Of a DNA stretch of 64,000 nucleotides, positions 15,701-25,467 are shown one piece after another; positions within the stretch are counted from its first letter, which is position 1, and each line of letters starts with the position of its first letter. The position numbers and the translations under genes were made by a program. Source of the DNA: Bacteroidales bacterium (GTDB taxonomy: Bacteria > Bacteroidota > Bacteroidia > Bacteroidales > UBA932); the NCBI GenBank assembly GCA_017615435.1, contig JAGAAF010000058.1, positions 1 to 64,000 of the forward strand, read 5' to 3'. Below the pieces are notes generated by a model that had not been told where the DNA came from, did no database searches, and saw nothing but the letters and a program-made list of their open reading frames with translations.

Positions 15701-17659
15701 ATGCAGAAGATTTACAAATCTGACCCGTGGCTGGAGCCGTGGAAGGACAAGATCGAGGCGAGGCACGCCCGCATCCTGGAGTGGAAAAAGAAACTCGCAG
15801 GGAAGGGCAGTCTGAGCGCGGCGGTCAACAACCACCTCTACTACGGCCTTCACAAAGACAAAGAAGGCTGGGTATTCCGCGAGTGGGCGCCCAATGCGAC
15901 CAAGATCTACCTCATCGGCGACTTCAACAACTGGAAGAAGAGCGAGGCCTATGCCCTTAAGCCTGTCGGCAACGGCAACTGGGAGATCAGGCTTCCGGAA
16001 GTCTTCCTCCACCACGAAGAACTCTACAAGCTTTGGATAGAGTGGCCCGGCGGGGGCGGCGAACGCCTCCCGGCTTACGTCACGAGGGCCGTTCAGGACC
16101 CGGAGACCAAGGCGTTCGCCGCCCAGGTCTGGGATCCGCAGCCGTACAAGTGGAAATCCAAAGCCCCCGGCGCAATAAAGACTCCTTTCATCTACGAATG
16201 CCATATCGGTATGAGCGGTGAAAAAGAGCAGGTCGCGAGCTTCGATGACTTCCGCCGCGATGTTCTGCCGCGCATCATAAAGCTCGGCTACAACGTCATT
16301 CAGATAATGGCCCTTCAGGAGCATCCGTACTACGGCAGCTTCGGTTACCAGGTCTCCAACTTCTTCGCCCTGAGCAGCCGTTTCGGCACTCCCGAAGAGT
16401 TCAAGCGCCTGGTCGACGATGCGCACGCTGCGGGCATAGCCGTGATTATGGATATGGTCCATTCGCACAGCGTGGAGAACGAGCTCGAGGGCCTGAGCCG
16501 TTTCGACGGTCGCGACGATCTGTACTTCTACCAGGGCCCCGCAGGCCATCATCCCGCCTGGGGCTCGCGCTGCTTCGACTACGGCAAGGACGAGGTAGTC
16601 TACTTCCTGCTGAGCAACTGTAAATATTGGATGCAGGAATACCATCTGGACGGTTTCCGCTTCGACGGAGTGACCTCGATGATGTACTGGGACCACGGCC
16701 TCGGCACGGCTTTCGGCAACTACGAGCTCTACTTCAACGCGGGCGTGGACGAAAACGCCGTCACCTATCTCGGCCTCGCGAATATGCTCATCCACGAAAT
16801 CAACAAGAACGCAATCACCATCGCGGAGGACGTCAGCGGTATGGCCGGTCTGGCGGCACCGTTCGCGGCGGGAGGCGTGGGCTTCGATTACCGTATGGCG
16901 ATGGGCGTGGCCGACCACTGGATCAAGTGGATCAAGGAAAAATCGGATGACGAATGGTCGATGGGCGAGATGTGGTGGGAACTCACCAACAAGCGTGCGG
17001 ACGAAAAGACGGTCAGCTATGCTGAGTGCCACGACCAGGCGCTCGTGGGCGACAAGACCATCATCTTCCGCCTGATGGACAAGGAGATGTACTTCGCTAT
17101 GAACAAGGGAACACAGAATCTCATCGTGGACCGCGGAATAGCGCTGCACAAGCTCATCAGGCTCGTAACGGCCGCCACAGCCGGCAACGGCTACCTCACG
17201 TTTATGGGCAACGAATTCGGCCACCCCGAGTGGATAGACTTCCCGCGCGAGGGCAACGGCTGGTCGTACAAGTACGCCAGAAGGCAGTGGTCGCTGCCGG
17301 ACAACCCCGCCCTTCGTTATGGGGCCCTCGAGGCCTTCGACGCCCAGATGGTGCATTTCCTCGAAGCGGAAGACGTCATCTCCGAGCGCCCCGAACTGAT
17401 TACTGCGAACGAGGGCGACAAGGTATTGATTTTCAAGCGCAAAAATGCTATATTTGCGCTCAATTTCAACCCCACGCAATCTTTCGAGAATTACGGGTTT
17501 GAAGTTGAAAACGGAGAGTACGACCTGGCCTTCACATCGGACGAGCCTCGCTTCGACGGATTCGGCCGGCTTTCTCCCGGAGAGAAACATTTTACCGTGG
17601 ACCATCAGCTGCGTCTTTACCTGCCCAGCAGGTGCGCGCTCGTCCTGACAAAAAAATAA
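15701..17659 (+). CDS. glgB: 1,4-alpha-glucan (glycogen) branching enzyme
   Basis: GH13 enzyme that moves alpha-1,4 segments to alpha-1,6 branch points during glycogen synthesis. An N-terminal CBM48-like domain (about 50-135) precedes a TIM barrel with nucleophile Asp322 (FRFDGV) and acid/base Glu376 (TIAEDVSG), and a C-terminal beta domain. Its 652 residues and sequence resemble the eukaryote-like branching enzymes found in Bacteroidetes rather than E. coli GlgB. The frame begins at 15641, but that start lies inside xseB; ATG 15701 gives the family N-terminus MQKIYKSDPWLEPWK. The debranching gene follows after 7 bp. Confidence 0.94.
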   Translation: MQKIYKSDPWLEPWKDKIEARHARILEWKKKLAGKGSLSAAVNNHLYYGLHKDKEGWVFREWAPNATKIYLIGDFNNWKKSEAYALKPVGNGNWEIRLPEVFLHHEELYKLWIEWPGGGGERLPAYVTRAVQDPETKAFAAQVWDPQPYKWKSKAPGAIKTPFIYECHIGMSGEKEQVASFDDFRRDVLPRIIKLGYNVIQIMALQEHPYYGSFGYQVSNFFALSSRFGTPEEFKRLVDDAHAAGIAVIMDMVHSHSVENELEGLSRFDGRDDLYFYQGPAGHHPAWGSRCFDYGKDEVVYFLLSNCKYWMQEYHLDGFRFDGVTSMMYWDHGLGTAFGNYELYFNAGVDENAVTYLGLANMLIHEINKNAITIAEDVSGMAGLAAPFAAGGVGFDYRMAMGVADHWIKWIKEKSDDEWSMGEMWWELTNKRADEKTVSYAECHDQALVGDKTIIFRLMDKEMYFAMNKGTQNLIVDRGIALHKLIRLVTAATAGNGYLTFMGNEFGHPEWIDFPREGNGWSYKYARRQWSLPDNPALRYGALEAFDAQMVHFLEAEDVISERPELITANEGDKVLIFKRKNAIFALNFNPTQSFENYGFEVENGEYDLAFTSDEPRFDGFGRLSPGEKHFTVDHQLRLYLPSRCALVLTKK

Positions 17660-17666
17660 GGTATAT

Positions 17667-19598
17667 ATGGCATTACTCAAATTCAACAAGGCGGAACTGG
17701 TAAACCTCTCTTATTCGCTTAAGAGGGAGATTATCATCGCGAACAAGACCGGCGCCTATTGCAACACGTCGATCGTCGCCTGCAACACCAGAAGGTATCA
17801 CGGCCTTCTTGCAGTCACGCTCGACCGCTTTGGCGGAGACAGGTTCCTCCTGCTTTCCTCGCTCGACGAATCTCTGATCGTGAACGGGAAGCAGTTCAAT
17901 CTCGGAATCCACTGCTACGGCGACATCTACGAACCGAGGGGCCACAAATATGTCGTGGACTTCGCTTCCGATCCCGTGCCGCAGATTACCTGCAAGATCG
18001 GCTCCATCGTGTTCCGTAAGAGCCTTTTGCTCTGCCCTGACCGCGATCAACTCTACATCAAGTACGAGCTTCTCGAGGCCCCGGACGCCGCGACTGTCCA
18101 GTTCAGGCCGTTGCTTGCGTTCCGCAATATCCACGCACTTACCCAGGCCAATGAAGTGGCGAACGGCGCGGCGAAACCTGCCGCTAACGGTGCGGCTTTC
18201 CGCCTCTACGAAGCCTTCCCGGACCTGTTCATCCAGTTCTCCAAGGCAGTTAAGTTCAACTCCGACCCCGTGTGGTATTACGGAGTGACTTACTCGGACG
18301 AATACCGCCGCGGTTTCGACTGCAAGGAAGACCTCCTTTCGCCGGGAACCTTCAGCGTCAATATGAAAGCCGGCGACGCAGTGTATGTGTCCGCGAGCAA
18401 GTATGAAGAGGATCCCAAGACCTTCAAGAAAGACTACGAAGCGCAGTATAAGCTCGAGAGTGTGGAGACCGACGGTCACGACGCCCTCCTGGCCTGCGCG
18501 AACCTCCTCACGACCTATCACAACGGTCGCAAGAGGATAGAAGCCGGCTACTCCTGGCTGCCGACCGGCCTGCTCCGCGAGACCCTCGTGGCGCTGCCCG
18601 GCCTCACCCTTTACGCCGGCCGTCCCGAGGACTTCGAGGAGATCCTCGATAACCTTCTCGAGGACAACCAGGAGCGCCTGTTCCATCGCACGACTCAGGT
18701 TGAGGCCCCGCTTTACCTGGCGGAGACTCTCCAGCAGTACATAGCTTTCGGCGCAGACGAAAAGCTCGTCTGGAAGAAGTACGGCAAGACTCTCAAGGGC
18801 ATCCTCGAGAGCTATAAGCCGGGCGTGCGCAAGGAAGTGGCTATGCATCCGAACGGACTCATCTGGGCGCAGATGGACGGTGTGGCCCTCAGCTGGATGA
18901 ATGCCTATATCGACGGCCGTGCGGTCACCGAGCGCGCCGGCTATCAGGTTGAGACCAACGCCTTCTGGTACAGCGCGATCGTGTTCGCCTGCAATATGGA
19001 CAAGAAATACGGCAACGGCCGCTTCGCAAAGGAGTGGACCCCGATAGCCGAGCTTGTCAAGGCTAACTTCACGCCTATGTTCTGGAACGAGCGCCTCGGC
19101 TGCCTGGCGGACTACGTCGACAACGAAGGCCAGCACACCGAAGTCCGCCCGAACCAGCTCTCGGCGCTCGCCGTCGCTTACTCGCCGGTGGATGAAGACA
19201 AATTCTCCTCCGTTCTCAGGGTGGTGGACAACGAACTGGTGACAGCCCGCGGTATCCGCTCTCTGTCACCTCGTGACGTCCGTTACAAGGGCGTTTACGA
19301 AGGCTCGCAGGTCGAACGCGACCTCGCCTACCACAACGGCTGCGCGTGGCCGACTCTTCTCGCCCCTTACGTGATGCTTTGCTTCAAGGTCAAGGGCCCG
19401 GCGTTCTGGAAGAAGGCCGAGTGGCTGCTGGAAGGTTTCTTCCAGGATCTTAACAAGCACGGCGTGGGCGCATTCTCTGAGCTTTACGACGGCGATCCGC
19501 CTTTCGAGCCCCACGGAGCGATCTCCTCGTCGCTCAGCACTGCCGCCCTGCTCGTTTGTGAAAATCTTCTCAAGACATATAAGGAGGACAAGCAATGA
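17667..19598 (+). CDS. Glycogen debranching enzyme (amylo-alpha-1,6-glucosidase, GH133-like)
   Basis: 643-residue protein with the N-terminal GDE domain (about 20-240, including the NTRRYHGLL segment) and the C-terminal (alpha/alpha)6 amylo-1,6-glucosidase domain (about 280-630, including GYSWLPTGLLRETLVALPGL). It trims branch points of glycogen. The archaeal/Bacteroidetes-type GDE family matches in length. It sits between the branching enzyme (7 bp gap) and the glycogen synthase (4 bp overlap), which fits a glycogen operon. Confidence 0.9.
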   Translation: MALLKFNKAELVNLSYSLKREIIIANKTGAYCNTSIVACNTRRYHGLLAVTLDRFGGDRFLLLSSLDESLIVNGKQFNLGIHCYGDIYEPRGHKYVVDFASDPVPQITCKIGSIVFRKSLLLCPDRDQLYIKYELLEAPDAATVQFRPLLAFRNIHALTQANEVANGAAKPAANGAAFRLYEAFPDLFIQFSKAVKFNSDPVWYYGVTYSDEYRRGFDCKEDLLSPGTFSVNMKAGDAVYVSASKYEEDPKTFKKDYEAQYKLESVETDGHDALLACANLLTTYHNGRKRIEAGYSWLPTGLLRETLVALPGLTLYAGRPEDFEEILDNLLEDNQERLFHRTTQVEAPLYLAETLQQYIAFGADEKLVWKKYGKTLKGILESYKPGVRKEVAMHPNGLIWAQMDGVALSWMNAYIDGRAVTERAGYQVETNAFWYSAIVFACNMDKKYGNGRFAKEWTPIAELVKANFTPMFWNERLGCLADYVDNEGQHTEVRPNQLSALAVAYSPVDEDKFSSVLRVVDNELVTARGIRSLSPRDVRYKGVYEGSQVERDLAYHNGCAWPTLLAPYVMLCFKVKGPAFWKKAEWLLEGFFQDLNKHGVGAFSELYDGDPPFEPHGAISSSLSTAALLVCENLLKTYKEDKQ

Positions 19599-20884
19599 GA
19601 GTACTGATGTTCGGCTGGGAGTTTCCTCCCCACATCGCGGGCGGCCTCGGAACCGCCTGCAAGGGTATCGTTGAAGGTCTTGCGCACAATGGAGTCGAGA
19701 CCCTGTTCGTGATGCCCGCCGCCAGCGGAGACGAAGATGAAACCTGCACCAAGATCATCAACGCGAGCGATGTCGCCGTCGAGAACGTAAGCGAGACGGT
19801 GGACGAGTTCCTCGATAAGGTGAAGTTCATCTATGTCGATTCCAACATCGTCCCCTACGTGGACCCCGACGAGTATTTCGAGGCCATCGAGGAGATGAAG
19901 AAAAAGAAGATTACCGAGACCACCGTCGGCTTCGGCCAGAAGTTCAAGTTCTCCGGCAAGTACGGCGCGAACCTCCTCGAGGAGGTGAGCAGGTACGCTC
20001 AGGTCGGCGGAACGATCGCTATGCAGCGCAAGGACGACTTCGACGTTATCCACGCCCACGACTGGCTGACCTACCTCGCCGGCATAGCCGCGAAGGAACT
20101 GACCGGCAAGCCGCTTGTGGTCCACGTCCACGCCACCTCTTTCGACCGCGGAACCGACGATATGGTCGACTCCCGCGTGTACGCGATCGAGCGCCGCGGT
20201 ATGGAGGCCGCCGACAAAGTGGTGGCCGTCTCCGAACTTACCCGCAACATAGTCATCAACAAATACGGAATCAACCCGGATAAGGTTGTGGCGGTCCACA
20301 ACGCGGTGGATTTCAGCGGACGCGAGAACATCGAAGTCAAGAGGGGAGTCCAGGACAAGATAGTCACCTTCCTCGGACGTATCACCTTCCAGAAAGGCCC
20401 CGAGTACTTCATCGACGCTGCCGCGAAAGTCCTCAAGCGTACGGACCACGTCCGTTTCGTGATGGCGGGAAGCGGTGATATGATGAACCGGGCCATCCGC
20501 CAGGTGGCCAGGCTTGGCATCTCCGACCGCTTCCACTTCACCGGCTTCCTCCGTGGAGCCGATGTCCAGAAGATGTTCGCCCTCAGCGACGTGTACATTA
20601 TGCCGTCCGTCAGCGAACCCTTCGGTATTTCTCCCCTCGAGGCTATGCGCAGCAATGTCCCGAGCATTATCTCTTTCCAGTCTGGTGCGGCTGAAATCCT
20701 GAAGTATGCCTTCAAGGTGAACTTCTGGGATGTGGACGCTATGGCTGACGACATCTACGCCCTCATCAAGTATCCTGCGCTGGCCGATTTCGCCGCGAAG
20801 CAGGGCTTCGACGAGGTTAACGCCCTCAAGTGGGATCACGCAGCAGCAAAGCTCAAGGACATTTATTATTCACTCGTAAAGTAA
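19595..20884 (+). CDS. Glycogen synthase-type glycosyltransferase
   Basis: GT-B-fold sugar transferase that probably extends alpha-1,4-glucan from a nucleotide-glucose. The N-terminal WEFPPHIAGGLGTAC segment carries the KxGGL-like donor loop of starch/glycogen synthases; HAHDWLTYLAG and the C-terminal EX7E motif (Glu341 to Glu349 in SEPFGISPLE) are clear. At 429 residues it is shorter than GlgA (about 480) and lies between GT4 and GT5 in character. Whether the donor is ADP- or UDP-glucose cannot be read from the sequence, and no glgC is in the window. 4 bp overlap with the debranching gene. Confidence 0.87.
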   Translation: MRVLMFGWEFPPHIAGGLGTACKGIVEGLAHNGVETLFVMPAASGDEDETCTKIINASDVAVENVSETVDEFLDKVKFIYVDSNIVPYVDPDEYFEAIEEMKKKKITETTVGFGQKFKFSGKYGANLLEEVSRYAQVGGTIAMQRKDDFDVIHAHDWLTYLAGIAAKELTGKPLVVHVHATSFDRGTDDMVDSRVYAIERRGMEAADKVVAVSELTRNIVINKYGINPDKVVAVHNAVDFSGRENIEVKRGVQDKIVTFLGRITFQKGPEYFIDAAAKVLKRTDHVRFVMAGSGDMMNRAIRQVARLGISDRFHFTGFLRGADVQKMFALSDVYIMPSVSEPFGISPLEAMRSNVPSIISFQSGAAEILKYAFKVNFWDVDAMADDIYALIKYPALADFAAKQGFDEVNALKWDHAAAKLKDIYYSLVK

Positions 20885-20896
20885 ACACACACGGTT

Positions 20897-22081
20897 ATGG
20901 CAAAATCTATATGTCTGTATTTCCAGGTCCATCAGCCTACAAGGCTTCGTCAGTATCGCTTCTTTGATATCGGCAAGGACTCTCACTACTACGACGACTT
21001 CGCCAACAGAACTATTCTGAAGAGGGTTGCGCGCAAGTGCTACCTTCCGATGAACGAACTCCTTCTCGGCGCCATCAAGGCGGGCAAGGGCAAGTTCAAG
21101 GTGGCGTTCTCCCTGTCCGGCTCCGTGCTGGAACAGTTCGACAGGTATGCTCCCGAGGTAATCGAGAGCTTCCAGCAGCTCGCCAAAACCGGCTGTGTGG
21201 AATTCCTTTCCGAGACTTATTACCATTCCCTCGCTTCGATAGGCAACGAAGCTGAGTTCCGTCATCAGGTACTCAAGCATCAGGCCGCCATCAAGGAGTA
21301 TTTCGGCCAGACCCCGACGACCTTCCGTAACACGGAGCTCGTTTACTCCGACGGCATCGGCAAACTCGTCTATGATATGGGCTTCAAAACAGTCCTGACC
21401 GAAGGCGCCCGTCACATTATGGGTTGGAGAAGCCCGAACTATCTGTACTCGAACGACATAGTTGAGGATCAGAAGCTCCTGCTCCGCAACTATATGCTCT
21501 CTGACGATATCGCCTTCCGCTTCGGCACCCAGGGCGCCCTTACCGCCGACACTTTCAAGGACGCGCTTGACGCGGCTCCCGGAGAGGTGATCAACCTCTT
21601 TATGGACTACGAAACCTTCGGCGAGCACAACAAAGCCGAGTCGGGTATCTTCGATTTTATGAAGGCCCTTCCCAAAAAGATTCTCTCGGACCGCCAGTAC
21701 GAGTTCGTGACCCCTTCGGAGGCCGCGGCCAAGTACGACGCAGTCGCCCCGCTTTCCGTTCCCAACCCGATTTCCTGGGCTGACGAGGAGCGCGACCTCA
21801 CCGCGTGGCTCGGAAACGAGCTCCAGGCAGACGCCTTCAATAAGGTCTATGCCCTCGGCGAAAAGCTCGCAATTCTCAACGACCCCATCCTCTGGGCGGA
21901 CTACGGCCATCTGCAGGAGAGCGACCACTTCTACTATATGTGCACGAAGTTCTTCTCCGACGGCGACGTCCATAAGTATTTTAACCCCTATGACACGCCC
22001 TACGAGGCGTTCATCAACTATATGAATGTGCTCAGTGACTTTGAGATTCGTGTAGATGAGGCCATAGAAACAAAACAGTAG
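20897..22081 (+). CDS. GH57 alpha-amylase / alpha-glucan hydrolase
   Basis: 394-residue GH57 enzyme. The first conserved motif appears as YFQVHQPTRLR near the N-terminus. The nucleophile region reads VLTEGARHI (Glu169) and the acid/base region FMDYETFGEH (Asp237). No signal peptide is present, so it acts in the cytoplasm on stored glucan. GH57 enzymes next to a GT and a debranching enzyme are a recurrent Bacteroidetes glycogen arrangement. It lies 12 bp after the synthase and 9 bp before the phosphorylase. Confidence 0.9.
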   Translation: MAKSICLYFQVHQPTRLRQYRFFDIGKDSHYYDDFANRTILKRVARKCYLPMNELLLGAIKAGKGKFKVAFSLSGSVLEQFDRYAPEVIESFQQLAKTGCVEFLSETYYHSLASIGNEAEFRHQVLKHQAAIKEYFGQTPTTFRNTELVYSDGIGKLVYDMGFKTVLTEGARHIMGWRSPNYLYSNDIVEDQKLLLRNYMLSDDIAFRFGTQGALTADTFKDALDAAPGEVINLFMDYETFGEHNKAESGIFDFMKALPKKILSDRQYEFVTPSEAAAKYDAVAPLSVPNPISWADEERDLTAWLGNELQADAFNKVYALGEKLAILNDPILWADYGHLQESDHFYYMCTKFFSDGDVHKYFNPYDTPYEAFINYMNVLSDFEIRVDEAIETKQ

Positions 22082-22090
22082 CGACATTTT

Positions 22091-24646
22091 ATGTACAACA
22101 ACAACGCAACCCCATCCTGGCAGAGCGTGATGGTTACCCGTCACCTTCCCGAGGAGCTCAGAGGGCTTGAAACTCTGTGCAAAAACCTCTGGTGGTGCTG
22201 GAACGACAGCGCAAAGGCGCTGTTCAAGTCCATCGACGCTGAACTGTGGCACAAATCCGGCCACAACCCGATGGTGATTCTCGACAAAGTAACTCTCAAA
22301 AGATATAAGCAGCTCGCAACCGATGCCGAATTCCTGGGCCGTCTGGCCGCAGTAATGAAGGAGTTCGACTCTTATATGGAGCTCAAAAACAAGAGGACGG
22401 AACCTTCCGTGGCGTATTTCTGTATGGAGTACGGCCTCGACACCTCGCTCAAGATCTATTCGGGCGGTCTCGGCATCCTCGCCGGCGATTACCTGAAGGA
22501 GACGAGCGATATGAACGTAAACCTCGTGGCCGTGGGTCTTCTTTACCGCTACGGCTACTTCACCCAGCGCCTGACGCCCCAGGGCAACCAGGTCGCCGGC
22601 TACGATGCCCAGGACTTTATGAAGATCCCCGGCGAGCCGGTTCTGGACGAGGACGGCAACTGGAAGACAGTGCAGATGAACTTCCCCGGACGCCAGCTCA
22701 GCGCCCGTATCTGGAAGGTGGCTGTCGGCCGCACGGACCTCTACCTCCTGGACACCGACTTCGAAGCGAATGCTCCGGAAGACCGTTCGGTGACCCATCA
22801 GCTCTATGGCGGCGACTGGGAGAACCGCCTGAAGCAGGAGATACTGCTCGGTATCGGAGGCGTCCGCGCTCTCCGCAGCCTCGGTCTCAACCCCACCGTG
22901 TACCATTACAATGAGGGCCACGCGGCCTTCGCCGGCCTCGAGAGGCTGCGCGAATTTATGCAGGACGGCCACCACGCCTATGGCGAAGCTATGGAGCTTG
23001 TCCGCGCGTCATCCCTCTACACAACCCATACCCCCGTTCCCGCCGGCCACGACGCTTTCGACGAGGAAATCCTCGGCAAGTACCTTGGACATTATCCCCG
23101 CCGCTTCGGCCTCGACTGGCGTGAGTTTATGGCTCTCGGTAAGCTCGATCCGGACAACCACGACGAGAAGTTCTCGATGAGTACCCTCGCGGCCTCGATG
23201 AGCCAGAATGTGAACGGAGTGTCTATGCTCCACGGCAAGGTCAGCCAGGATATCTTCGCTTCGATGTATCCCGGATACCTTCCGGAAGAGCTTTACATCA
23301 GCTATGTCACGAACGGCGTGCACTATCCGACCTGGGCATCCAAGGAATGGAAGGCCCTTCACGCGAAGGTATTCGGCGAGCAGTTCAAGACTTCGCACTA
23401 CGACAAGAGCTGCTTTGATGGAATTTACAACGTCTCCGACCAGGAAATCTGGGACGTCCGCAAGATCCTCAAGACCGAGCTTATCAAGTCCGTCAGGGAC
23501 CGTCTCTCCGACCCTGTCGTGAGCGCGCACTATACTCCCGGCCAGATCGTGACCATCAAGGAGAATCTGCGCGACGATGTGCTGACCATAGGCTTTGCCC
23601 GCCGTTTCGCCACCTACAAGAGGGCTACTCTCCTCTTCCGCGACCTCGACAGGCTCGACGCCATAGTCAATAATCCTACCTGCCCCGTGCAGTTTATCTT
23701 CGCCGGTAAGGCGCATCCCGCCGACGGCGCGGGCCAGGACCTCATCAAGCAGATCGTGGAGATCAGCAAGGATCCCCGCTTCATAGGCAAGATCGTCTTC
23801 GTCCCCGGCTACGACATCACCCTCGCGAAGAGGCTCGTTCAGGGTGTGGACGTGTGGATGAACAACCCTACCCGTCCGCTCGAGGCCTCCGGTACCTCCG
23901 GAGAGAAGGCTTCTATGAACGGCGTTATGCACTTCTCCGTGCTCGACGGCTGGTGGGTCGAGGGTTATCAGAAGGACGCCGGTTGGGCTCTCCCTCTCGA
24001 GCGCACCTACGACGACCAGGAATACCAGAACGAACTTGACGCGGCGACCATCTACGCCACCATCGAGAACGAGATCGCTCCCGATTACTACGATGTGGAC
24101 AAGCAGAGCGGCCTTCCCGTCAAGTGGATAAGCTATATCAAGAACACCATCGCCAAGGTCGCGTCCAACTTCACGACCAACCGTATGCTCACCGACTACT
24201 GCAACCAGTATTACATCCCTCAGGCGGAGCGCTATGCGAAGCTTGCTGCGAACAAGGCTGCGGTTGCCCGCGAGATTGCCGACTGGAAGCGCTTTATGGC
24301 GGACGAGTGGGACAATATGCGTATCGTTTCCTACACCCAGCCGGGTGCATCTTATGTTCTCTCCCAGGAGAACCTGCTCACCGGCGAGGTGGTCATCGAT
24401 ATGGGTCGTATCAAACCGGAGTACATCGGGGTGGAGATGCTCTTCACTTCGACCGATGCGAAGGGCATACACCACATCCAGGAAGTCGCTCCGTTCGAGC
24501 TTGTCAGCTTTGAGGGCGGTATCGCGACCTTCCGTGTGAACGTACTTCCCGAGAGGACCGGTATGTATCAGGTAGGCACACGCATCTACCCGAAGAACGA
24601 CCTGCTTCCTCACCGCCAGGATTTCCCCGTGGTGAAATGGCTGTAG
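22091..24646 (+). CDS. glgP: Alpha-glucan (glycogen) phosphorylase
   Basis: GT35 enzyme that releases glucose 1-phosphate from glycogen ends. The 851-residue protein belongs to the short alpha-glucan phosphorylase branch, with NLWWCWN near the N-terminus. The pyridoxal-phosphate lysine is Lys606 in EASGTSGEKASMNG, followed by LDGWWVEGY. A C-terminal DUF3417-like or extra beta region is suggested by residues beyond about 740. Cytoplasmic. Its last 10 bp overlap ribF. Confidence 0.94.
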   Translation: MYNNNATPSWQSVMVTRHLPEELRGLETLCKNLWWCWNDSAKALFKSIDAELWHKSGHNPMVILDKVTLKRYKQLATDAEFLGRLAAVMKEFDSYMELKNKRTEPSVAYFCMEYGLDTSLKIYSGGLGILAGDYLKETSDMNVNLVAVGLLYRYGYFTQRLTPQGNQVAGYDAQDFMKIPGEPVLDEDGNWKTVQMNFPGRQLSARIWKVAVGRTDLYLLDTDFEANAPEDRSVTHQLYGGDWENRLKQEILLGIGGVRALRSLGLNPTVYHYNEGHAAFAGLERLREFMQDGHHAYGEAMELVRASSLYTTHTPVPAGHDAFDEEILGKYLGHYPRRFGLDWREFMALGKLDPDNHDEKFSMSTLAASMSQNVNGVSMLHGKVSQDIFASMYPGYLPEELYISYVTNGVHYPTWASKEWKALHAKVFGEQFKTSHYDKSCFDGIYNVSDQEIWDVRKILKTELIKSVRDRLSDPVVSAHYTPGQIVTIKENLRDDVLTIGFARRFATYKRATLLFRDLDRLDAIVNNPTCPVQFIFAGKAHPADGAGQDLIKQIVEISKDPRFIGKIVFVPGYDITLAKRLVQGVDVWMNNPTRPLEASGTSGEKASMNGVMHFSVLDGWWVEGYQKDAGWALPLERTYDDQEYQNELDAATIYATIENEIAPDYYDVDKQSGLPVKWISYIKNTIAKVASNFTTNRMLTDYCNQYYIPQAERYAKLAANKAAVAREIADWKRFMADEWDNMRIVSYTQPGASYVLSQENLLTGEVVIDMGRIKPEYIGVEMLFTSTDAKGIHHIQEVAPFELVSFEGGIATFRVNVLPERTGMYQVGTRIYPKNDLLPHRQDFPVVKWL

Positions 24647-25467
24647 CGGCGACAGGCTTTTTCGACGGTGTTCATCTGGGACATCGTGCAGTGATAGAGA
24701 CTCTGCTCAAGACGGCGCGCGAGCGCTCGGAGCAGAGTCTCATCCTCACTTTCTGGCCTCATCCCCGCACCGTCCTTCGCGGCGGTTCCCGCGACCTTCG
24801 TCTGCTGACTTCGCTCGACGAAAAGATCTCCATTCTGAAGTCGCTTGGAGTGGACCGCGTCGAAGTCCTGCCTTTCACCCGCGACTTCGCCGCCCTGACT
24901 GCCCGCCAGTACCTGGAAATGCTCCGCCGCGACTACGGCGTCACCTCGATAGTTTTGGGATACGATAACCGTTTCGGCTCTGATAATCTGTCTACCGAGG
25001 AACTTTCATCATTGATTAATTCAACAATAGTTTCTTGTACTGATGATATATCATCGACTAAAGTAAGAAAGAAACTAGGATTGGGAGAGGTGAAGGAAGC
25101 GGCTCAGATGCTCGGATACGAGTACAGTTTGAGCGGAGTGGTGGTGAGCGGGAATATGATGGGGCGGACGATAGGCTTTCCGACTGCGAATATGAAACTG
25201 CGCGAACCGCTGAAGTGCCTTCCGAAGGTCGGAGCGTATTTGACCAGGGTCGAAGTGGAAGGCCGTCAGCTGTGGGGAATGACGAACATTGACCACAACG
25301 AGAAGATCGAGACGAATATCTTCGACTTCGACGAGGAAATTTACGGCCTGGACCTGAAAGTGACTTTCGTGGACAAACTCCGCGACGAGATTCACTTCAA
25401 TTCCTTCGACGAACTGAAAACCCAATTGGAAAAGGATAGAATTACAGCAATAGGACGCATAGTATGA
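24637..25467 (+). CDS. ribF: Bifunctional riboflavin kinase / FAD synthetase
   Basis: Converts riboflavin to FMN and FAD. The N-terminal nucleotidyltransferase domain has FFDGVHLGH (8-16) and GYDNRFG; the C-terminal kinase domain has GRTIGFPTANM. 276 residues is shorter than the usual 300-320, because the adenylyltransferase segment after GYDNRFG is compressed. Bases 24980-25090, exactly there, are markedly AT-rich and use different codons from the surroundings, suggesting replacement or a recent deletion. Overlaps glgP by 10 bp and the peptidase by 4 bp. Confidence 0.9.
   Translation: MAVAATGFFDGVHLGHRAVIETLLKTARERSEQSLILTFWPHPRTVLRGGSRDLRLLTSLDEKISILKSLGVDRVEVLPFTRDFAALTARQYLEMLRRDYGVTSIVLGYDNRFGSDNLSTEELSSLINSTIVSCTDDISSTKVRKKLGLGEVKEAAQMLGYEYSLSGVVVSGNMMGRTIGFPTANMKLREPLKCLPKVGAYLTRVEVEGRQLWGMTNIDHNEKIETNIFDFDEEIYGLDLKVTFVDKLRDEIHFNSFDELKTQLEKDRITAIGRIV

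Noticed and set aside
25000..25100. Frameshift or pseudogene in ribF
   Set aside because: The frame is intact through the AT-rich patch and both catalytic domains keep their motifs.
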